Source: Saussurea involucrata
Taxonomy: Eukaryota > Streptophyta > Magnoliopsida > Asterales > Asteraceae
Direction: 5' to 3'
NCBI GenBank assembly: GCA_033807775.1
Contig: CM066321.1
Span: forward strand, 250,158,422-250,222,421
Length of the DNA stretch: 64,000 nt
The stretch's first letter is position 1. Every line of letters begins with the position of its first letter. The notes under the pieces were generated by a model. That model saw only the letters and a program-made list of their open reading frames with translations. It was not told the DNA's origin and made no database searches. Shown here piece after piece: positions 57,355 through 64,000 of the stretch. The position numbers and the translations under genes are program-made.

Positions 57355-58143
57355 GTATGATCCCTCTATCGCATCTCCTACTTTTGATACCACACACACA
57401 CACGATTTAACTGAAAAATCGAACCGATTAGGATTTTCCGGAAACCCCGTTTCCCGTAGCCACACATTCGGGTTGTTTTTGCCCATTTAGGCTTCATGAT
57501 TAGTCTTATCGTGCATATTAACTTGTATAGGATTGTGGAATTTGCTTAGATCTGTGATTACGTTGCTATTTGGGCCTATTGAGTTTGAAATTATTTCGTC
57601 CGGTAACCCGCTTGTACCCGGTAACATTCATGTTACCCGGTAACTTGCAAGTTAACCGGTAACCATTATGATCATTTGGTAAGCCCACCCGGACACCTTG
57701 ATTCCCGGTAACCCATGTCGTCCGGATACTCACGTATCCGGTAAGTTCGGCAATCCAGAGAGTTTGGTGTCCGGTAACCTCTATTGTCCGGTAACCTCTC
57801 ATTCGGTAACCATTGTCCGATATCTTAATAACATCCGGTAACCTATGTTATCCTGTAACCTTGCCTCACCCGGTAAGTCCTATGTCCGGTAACCATGTGT
57901 TACCCGGACACTTCCTTCACCCGGTATCCCTTGTTTATCTAGTAAGTCCTATTTGTCCGGATACCCTATTTATCCGGACACTACTTGCGTCCTGTGCCTT
58001 TGCCATTTTTTCAAACATTGGCATTCCAATGTCTTGCACCTACTGCCAGTCCTCAATCAACCGCTGATTGAGACATTCAAATGCCAAGGTACGCATAATT
58101 TCTGATTTGATCACGTCCAAGCTCTAACTCTGTTTTTTTCCAG
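57355..58143 (+). other. Probable 5'-UTR intron of the D 3' ORF, filled with GTTACCCGGTAAC motifs
   Basis: Donor ACAG|GTATGA (57354/57355); branch-point-like CTAAC (58124-58128); acceptor TGTTTTTTTCCAG ending 58143, nine bases before ATG 58153. The 789-bp interval is T-rich and contains many motif copies, for example GTTACCCGGTAAC at 57632-57644. ORFs across it are motif translations. Confidence 0.65.
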
Positions 58144-58152
58144 GTATACTAA

Positions 58153-61100
58153 ATGGGGAATCAACAAGAGCTACCACAACAGAACATTCCTCCTCCTGAG
58201 GAAGTTATTGACGACGAGGCTGATAATGCTTTGGTTCTCGAGGACCATGGCATTGAAATGGCAGCTAACAACCACCATCTAGACGCTGCCGAATTCCGAC
58301 CCACACACCGAGTGGTCGTCGATATAATGCTCGGCCACCCACTTCGCCGAGCTCTCACCGCCACTACTGATGTGCCCGTACTATACGTCTACCAAGTATG
58401 GCGCACGGCTAGAGTTGTCACCGCCAACAACATCCAGACCATCACATTAACCATTGAGAATCATCCATTCACACTCACGCTGGAATCCTTCCGACGTCTA
58501 TTGTCACTTCTGGAACCTACTGCCGGAGGCCATGCCGCGTATGCACCCACCGTCGATGATGCAACACTATGCGCTGACATCCGCGCGCTTGGATATCACC
58601 ATGAGCTCAACCGCCCATCTGCATTCAATCGTAAGTATATCGCACCGGTCTGGTATACACTGTTCACAATCTTGAACATATGTCTGTCATCCCGATGGAA
58701 GGGGATAGACCAATGCACAGTAGACTTCCTATGCCTATTTCACGCTGTCTGCTTCAACCGTCATATCGACTACTCAGCGATCATTTGGCGAGAACTTGTG
58801 CAAGCCATCCGACAGACAGGCGGATCCAAGAAGAAGTTTCTACCATTTCCGCGCTTCCTTTCTTTGGCCATTCGACAACACATGGAGGCGAATCCGCTTA
58901 TCCAAGACGTATCAATCATCCGGTATGTCCCCAGTTCAACCTGCAATACTTAGTGATTCACAATCCACCTGATACCCCAGCCATGCTTATACCAGAACAT
59001 CTACTGGCACACGCGGACCCTAATGCACCGAGTGTGATAGAATATAGGCGAGAGTTAGGGAATCCCATGGTCCAGCCAGAGCCGAAGGGACCTCCCATGG
59101 ATATAGACCTGAGCGTCGTGAGGGTCCAAGGATGAGAGGAGGTAGAGCCCGGGTAGCAGGTGCTCCCGGGAGGGGTGTGTTGAGAGTACAAGGGAGGGAA
59201 ACATGCGCGAGCGGTGCATTGGATACGCGTGCCGGTATTGCTCAATCCAGCCAACCCAGAACAAGCCAACAACCACCCGTACATACCACCCATACTACTG
59301 ATGAGGCCGGGCCGTCGACTAGACTACACGAGGTCCTGCTCACTTCCGCCCCATTGCTTGACGAAGACCCTGGTACGGACACCACTGAGCCAATATCTCC
59401 GTACACACAGGTAGAAAATGTCGAGTCTGACAGCACGGACACCGATACGGATCTTGCCATTCGCGTTTCCCTAATTCCACACCGTATCGGCCGTCACCCT
59501 CCGTTAACTGAAGATTCTCCATCCTCCTCACACACACCCTCTACCATCCTACAAGCTGGGCCTAATATGGGAGACACAAGGAGAGAGGAGGGAGTATTAG
59601 TTGAAAATCCAGAAGTGGTGAGATAGAGTGAAGTTAGATCTAAAAAGAATCATGAGAGAGAAAGCCGTAAAAATAAAGAGTCGTCCAGGTAGCCACATCT
59701 GCTACTTCGTCTCATTTGTTGGGACGAGGTATTGAAGAAGCCGCCGTAGACCTAGCGGCATAATTGCACACCCCCAAGCCACTCACTCATCTGTCAACAG
59801 ATGGGTGTTTCATTTGAACACGGGGAATTAGCACACAATCTACCTTTCTCTCAATCAGAGAGCTTAGGTATTGAAAACAGAGAGAAGCTGCCCCAACTCT
59901 CGACTTCTTTCAATGCACCATCAAGTATAGAGCCATTTGCTACATATTTTGAATCCTTCACTAGGACACAGGCTGAGACTCCAAACATCGGTTCTCTTCG
60001 TGACCCGATCGGAACTTCCGTAGTGTCTCTGCTTTCGGGCGGAACGCGAGGATCAGAAGGAAATCCAACCACGGCCACATCTTTGCCACCCGTGAACGTA
60101 GGTGGCTCTATCTCTAAGGTCGATGCCTCAACGGGTGCTCTAAGTGACCCCGATGTTATATTACCCGACTTCGTGTCAAAGGGATATTTGGACAACGCCC
60201 TAAAGGTTGTCCAGGAGACACTGACGGAGGAGTTACAGACCGAGCTCGAAAAGGTAAAAGGTCTGGTAAAGGGAAAGGAAAAGATGGTGGAACCCGAAAC
60301 CACACCAATCCGTCCACCGAGACCAGCTCAACCAACATATTCGGTGGATACCTTGAAGACCATGCTCCTGGCCCAACTTCTACAGACCACAGATACCGAC
60401 TCCTCGACTGAAACTGATCTTATCTCCTTTCTTCGTTCACAATCTTCAGCTCAATCGTCTTCCATCAATAGCCGTTTGGATCAGCTTGACGCGACTCTCA
60501 AGGATGTCAACAAAGCCCTATCCAAGTTATCTGAAAGAGTCGCCTCCATGGAAGACACCTGCAAAAGTCAAGCCGGTGGACTAAAGCAAAGGCACGATGA
60601 TCAGGATGATCCTGATCACCGTGAGGGGGAGAATAAAAGACTGCGTTTAGCCGAGTCTTCCTCGATTCTTACTGAAACTACTACAACGGTTCAACCGGAA
60701 CCGTCAACTGTGGCAACGGCAACCGACGAACCTGAAGCCTAGTTGAGCCTAGTCGTGATGGTCATAGACATGGACATATCTGACGACGAAGACCCAACAG
60801 TTGAAAAGCCCGAGGATGAAACACAGGAATTGGTCACTCATTCTGCATCAGATAGGCCCGCACTTGATCTAATTGATCCAGATTCCGAGATCGACCCCGA
60901 GACTGAAAATGCATGGTACGAAAAAACCGCCAGTGCAATAAATCTCAAAGGTAAACCTGATATTTCTTACTGATGAAGACGACAACGTGGATTATGACCA
61001 GTTTTTGCTACAAAACCTGTATGGTACACCCGTGCACACTACTCAGGCCCCCGAGACTTCTACGATACTCGAGACTTCAATTGCTGCAAATCCGACATCT

Positions 61101-62024
61101 CCTCAACAACCAACATCTTCAGATCATCCTTCTCCTCAACAGCAACAAATCCGATGGGAGAAGATCATGATCCTTATTCCTCACCTGGAGGAATCACTGA
61201 AGAAGCTATACGTCCACAGGTTACACCCCATCGAGCCAACCTTTTGCCTTGAGATTTCCAACTCTGACTCGGAATACCAAAGCTAGTACATAAATGCCAT
61301 GAAGCGGTGTCTGCCAGTTAGCCAAGTCAGAACTAAGCACAAAATCACTGAAATGCTCCACATCCAAACAGACCGAATCCTTAAGGTCATGTTTCCAGTA
61401 TTCACCGTCTGACGAGAAGACGGAAATGAATGGAGATTTTCCGAAGCTAACATCAAGAACCTCAGACCGTTCGACTTCCAAACTATACTGAAAGACCTCT
61501 AAACCAGAACCATCCGACCACTCCATGTATCCAAAGCACTCGAGGCAGTTCATCGATTCTTGATTCACACAATCATGATATCCTACCTTACAGACTTCCA
61601 AATGGGAATCGAGAACCGAGCAAAGAAGGTAAACCTGCTGAAACCAAATCTAAAAGCGCCCGAACTGAAAATGTATCCCGAGAACGTACTGCTTCTAGAA
61701 CCGGAAATTAGGATAGTATACCTCAACGATCAAAAAGAAAAGAGGGTTCTCCGCTTCAGCCAGGTCAACAGATTCTGTGATGGCACACTCCTCAAAGTCA
61801 AAGATGCTCTTGGTAACATCATCACTTACAAATCCGAAAATCAAAAGGTTTCGTATGTTTCCAAAACAAATGAAACAACTGCACGAAATGAATTAGAAGT
61901 GATTGAAGACCGCATCGACTACCGTCGAGCCATCCGAATGTTCGAGATCCACTTTCCGCTCCGAAAGAGATACGTGGAGAACTGGCACGAACTCAAACTT
62001 CAATTCAAAGGAGGAGATTGTTAG
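58153..62024 (+). pseudogene. Long 3' accessory ORF of element D (function unknown)
   Basis: ATG at 58153 follows the predicted intron. The N-terminal part (58153-58950) aligns with the A/B N-terminal domain in layout: an acidic start, VYQVWR, a 'TLCADIRALGYHHELNR' counterpart of the LCRFVEMLGYN block, PVWYTLFTILNICLSSRWKGIDQ, and CFNRHIDYSAIIW. Frameshifts follow near 58930, 59130, 59630-59800, 60740, 60975 and 61290. The middle has a coiled coil (LDQLDATLKDVNKALSKLSERV) and HREGENKR over a GAGGGGGAGAAT tract. The C-terminus (YLTDFQMGIENRAKKVNL, FCDGTLLKVKDAL) matches the A/B C-terminal domain. The final codons run into the polypurine tract and LTR. Confidence 0.8.
62007..62018 (+). promoter_or_regulatory. 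Polypurine tract of element D
   Basis: AAAGGAGGAGAT, adjacent to the 3' LTR; it overlaps the last codons of the 3' ORF. Confidence 0.85.
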
Positions 62025-62302
62025 GGTCAAAATCAGGTTGAATAGAAGTTCAAGGGCTAAACTGTTATTTATTATTTTGAGCCTTAATGTGTAACGGGTC
62101 ATGGGCTTGAGAGTCATGGGCCCATGGTATTTAAAGTTGTGTTAGCCTTAGAATTTTAGGCTAGTTGTCATTTTCCACTTTCATACGCTTTGTAATTCTC
62201 TCTGAATTGATTGAAAGTGAATTGGATGACATATTGAAATCATACTGTTCGTGTTCATATCTATTGATTTCTATTGTTCGTTGCACTGATCTGGAACTCA
62301 CA
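62019..62302 (+). repeat. 3' LTR of element D
   Basis: TGTTAGGGTCAAAATC...CTCACA, 284 bp, 4 differences from 7144-7427. Followed after 5 bp (GTCTC) by the LTR of element E. Confidence 0.92.
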
Positions 62303-62307
62303 GTCTC

Positions 62308-63195
62308 TGTTAGCTCCAATATTCTGAAACTTTAGAAGTATTGAAAAATGGCCAAGTATAGAAGAACTTCCACAGAAGCTCTGCTGAGTGCAACAGAAGC
62401 TCTGTCGGGCATCTAAGAAGAAGCAAAGGAAGTTTGATCAAGAGTGATCAAAGACCGAAGAAACTACAGAAGAACGCTACAAAAGATCAAGACCTCAGAA
62501 CCTCTGTCACCAATAACAGAGCCTTTGCAGACAACTTCAGAAGACAAGGAACCCAGTGAAGACTACTCTACAAAGGACCAGACCGCAGAACCTCTGCAAC
62601 ACTTTAAAGAGCCTCTGTTGACCTCACTGAAGACTCAAGATACTTATAATATCTTACCACTATTAAAGAAATATCTTGCTACTGTTCCATGATCTGTTCA
62701 TCAACTTGTTTGGTAGCATGCCCTGTCCAACTTCAACACGTGTCAAACTCTGAGTGGACTCAATAGGGCTTAGTACAACATAGACGTCTGCTACATTTAA
62801 TGCATGCAGTTTTCCAACTGTTCATACCATCTCTTCTTTCCTGTAGCAACAATCTCTTGTCTAGAATAGATCTTTTGTAGTAGTATAAAAGGAAGACTCA
62901 TGTTGAGTTCTTCCTAAGAATCACCGTTTTTACACTTTACAAGTTTACACAATCACTTAACACACAACACAAAACACTTACACTCAATTAGCGTCAAATC
63001 TGTACTAAGTGTTCTTGATATATTAAATACAGTGGGTCTTTGTGCTATAAATCTATTCTCTTCACTGTTTATTTGATAGTGTGTGTTCTAAATCTATCAA
63101 ACATATCTGTTAGTTCTTCAAATACGCTTCCGCGTCAAACATAAACTCGAACTAATAGATCTGACAATCTTGTATAAGCAAAACGGGAACCAACA
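62308..63195 (+). repeat. 5' LTR of element E
   Basis: TGTTAGCTCCAATATTC...GAACCAACA, 888 bp. TATAAAA at 62884-62890. Shares with the A LTR the block around TGGTAGCATGCCCTGTCCA and the end AATACGCTTCCGC. Contains CAGAAGCTCTG twice, CAGAACCTCTG twice and CAGAGCCTTTG. Confidence 0.85.
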
Positions 63196-63197
63196 AT

Positions 63198-63209
63198 TGG
63201 TATCAGAGC
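63198..63209 (+). promoter_or_regulatory. Primer-binding site of element E
   Basis: TGGTATCAGAGC, complementary to initiator tRNA-Met, two bases after the LTR. Confidence 0.9.
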
Positions 63210-63396
63210 AAATCTTGATTTTCAATATCAAGTGATCCTCGTTTCTACAAAGATTTTTGATAGAAATTGTCTGTTTTTAACCTGTTCTTCATTCCTTCAA
63301 ACAGTTTCTGTTTTACTGTCATCTTCGATTTATTTGATCTGGTAACATCATAGAAACTGTTTCTTTCGTTAAAAACTTCTTCTAAAATATCTAGAA

Positions 63397-64000
63397 TGAA
63401 ATTTTATGGTGATGCTGACTCAATTTTTTATTCAAAACTCAGCACAAATTTTCGCGAAATAATTCCTTCTCTTGAAAAAGAACTAGATGAAAAGAACAAA
63501 AGCATTTTTATTATTTCTGATAAAATTGCTAAACTTGAAAAATCTGTTAAAAACTTAAACTGTGAAAATCTTGAACTAAAAAGGAACTTATCTTTGTCAG
63601 ATGAAGAAAAGAAAAGACTTGAACTAAAATGTTTAAACTTCTCTAAACTAATTTTCAATTTTGAAAAGATTGTGGTCAATGAAAGAGGAAATTATGAAGA
63701 GAAGAAAACTGTTCTTGAAACAAAGTCGATGAAGCTTACTTATAAAATCTCAGAATTGCAGAATATCCTTGAAAAAGAAAGGAAAGAATCTGATTCTGAA
63801 AGAAAAGAATCTGAACAGTTGAAGGTTCAAAGATTTCATGATTTAAGTAAAAAAGATGACTTTGAAAAAGAGAGAAGGATTTTTAAAACAGAAATATCCA
63901 AACTAACAAAAGGACTCTCTAATTTATCAATTGAAATCATGTTGGAGAAAAGATGCAAATCTAATCTCCAAAAGATGCTTGAGGAAAATTTAAGAAAAAA
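63397..64000 (+). CDS. Coiled-coil protein of element E (partial, runs off the window)
   Basis: Open from ATG 63397 to the last base with no stop (201 codons). Starts MKFYGDADSIFYSKLSTNF; from about residue 25 onward it is Lys/Glu-rich coiled coil. It matches the F ORF at 3989-4978 (ELKCLNFSKL against ELKCIKLSKQ; ERRIFKTEISKLT against ERKIFQNEIKKLT; SIEIM and KSNLQK). The ATG lies about 200 bp after the LTR, where A and B start gag. There is no capsid, zinc knuckle or enzyme in the visible part. It could be a non-autonomous element's only protein, or the front of a rearranged gag. Confidence 0.75.

Larger units (their letters stand above)
7144..62302 (+). mobile_element. Copia element D, outermost element of the nest (interrupted and largely deleted)
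   Basis: Two 284-bp LTRs differing at 4 positions bound the region (7144-7427 and 62019-62302). What remains of D is its leader (7428-7938), the RNase H end of pol (55883-56488), a spacer with TTACCCGGTAAC motifs, a long 3' ORF (58153-62024) and a polypurine tract. The same GTTACC-GGTAA motif in leader and 3' spacer supports both ends belonging to one element. Flanks are GTCTG (7139-7143) and GTCTC (62303-62307), a 4-of-5 match to a target duplication. Everything between 7939 and 55882 is inserted or rearranged DNA, and D gag, protease, integrase and most RT are missing. Confidence 0.75.
62308..64000 (+). mobile_element. Element E: copia-type LTR element with coiled-coil ORF, cut by the window end
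   Basis: LTR 62308-63195 of the A/B type, primer site, a leader resembling that of A (AAATCTTGATTTTCAATATCAAGTGATCCTC), then a coiled-coil ORF where A and B have the gag capsid. The 3' part is outside the window, so completeness and the target duplication (GTCTC on the left) cannot be checked. Confidence 0.8.

Noticed and set aside
57566..58067. ORFs made of repeated VTG / PVTLP peptides
   Set aside because: Translations of the GTTACCGGTAAC motif array within the predicted intron.
58161..59537. Overlapping plus and minus ORFs in the D 3' gene region (for example 58454-58675, 58958-59293)
   Set aside because: Low-complexity frames in a GC-richer stretch; only the frames that align with the A/B 3' ORF layout were kept.

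Overview
The window is a block of plant repetitive DNA. I found no ordinary host gene. The sequence is AT-rich and carries Ty1/copia and Ty3/gypsy polyproteins, plant-type splice and TATA signals, and initiator tRNA-Met primer sites (TGGTATCAGAGC). The style of the copia elements (long spacer proteins, a large extra ORF after pol) suggests a eudicot, probably Asteraceae; that attribution is from memory of such families and is tentative.

Layout. 1-5990: a decayed, internally deleted copia-like element (F). It encodes a coiled-coil protein and is interrupted in its leader by a non-autonomous hAT element (679-2396, 8-bp target duplication), which itself holds a MULE-like element with ~210-bp inverted repeats (804-1710). 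5991-7143: unassigned DNA ending in a GGACAAGAC minisatellite. 7144-62302: one copia element (D) whose leader and pol have been split by a nest. Gypsy element G1 (7939-49918) lies in the D leader. G1 is broken by a solo gypsy LTR (9557-11135, TSD CGTAC), by copia A (12535-32794, TSD CTTAG) and by copia B (34286-49287, TSD GAAGC). A is in turn broken by a deleted gypsy element, G2 (15681-20604, TSD GAATC). Copia C (49914-55882, minus strand) sits in D pol. C has lost its 3' half and is fused to G1 integrase, so one deletion removed the G1 3' end, most of D gag-pol and the C 3' end. D resumes at 55883 (RNase H), followed by its extra 3' gene and 3' LTR. 62308-64000: the start of a further element, E, with an A/B-type LTR and a coiled-coil ORF running off the window.

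How the parts work together. A and B have the order LTR - PBS - gag - zinc knuckles - coiled-coil spacer - stop - PR-IN-RT-RH - non-coding spacer - very long 3' ORF - PPT - LTR. The 3' ORF is shared by A, B and (more distantly) D. In A and B it carries a conserved basic cluster resembling a nuclear localisation signal. In all three it is preceded by a TATA box, and in D by a probable 5'-UTR intron, so it looks separately transcribed. Each copia family is also studded with its own short palindromic motif: CAGAGGYTCTG-like in A/B/E, TCAGAATTCTGA-like in C/F, GTTACCSGGTAAC-like in D. These occur in LTRs, spacers and coding sequence. A family-specific DNA-binding accessory system is the most interesting hypothesis from this window. 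Most of the genes are broken by stops and frameshifts, so the copies here are probably inactive.
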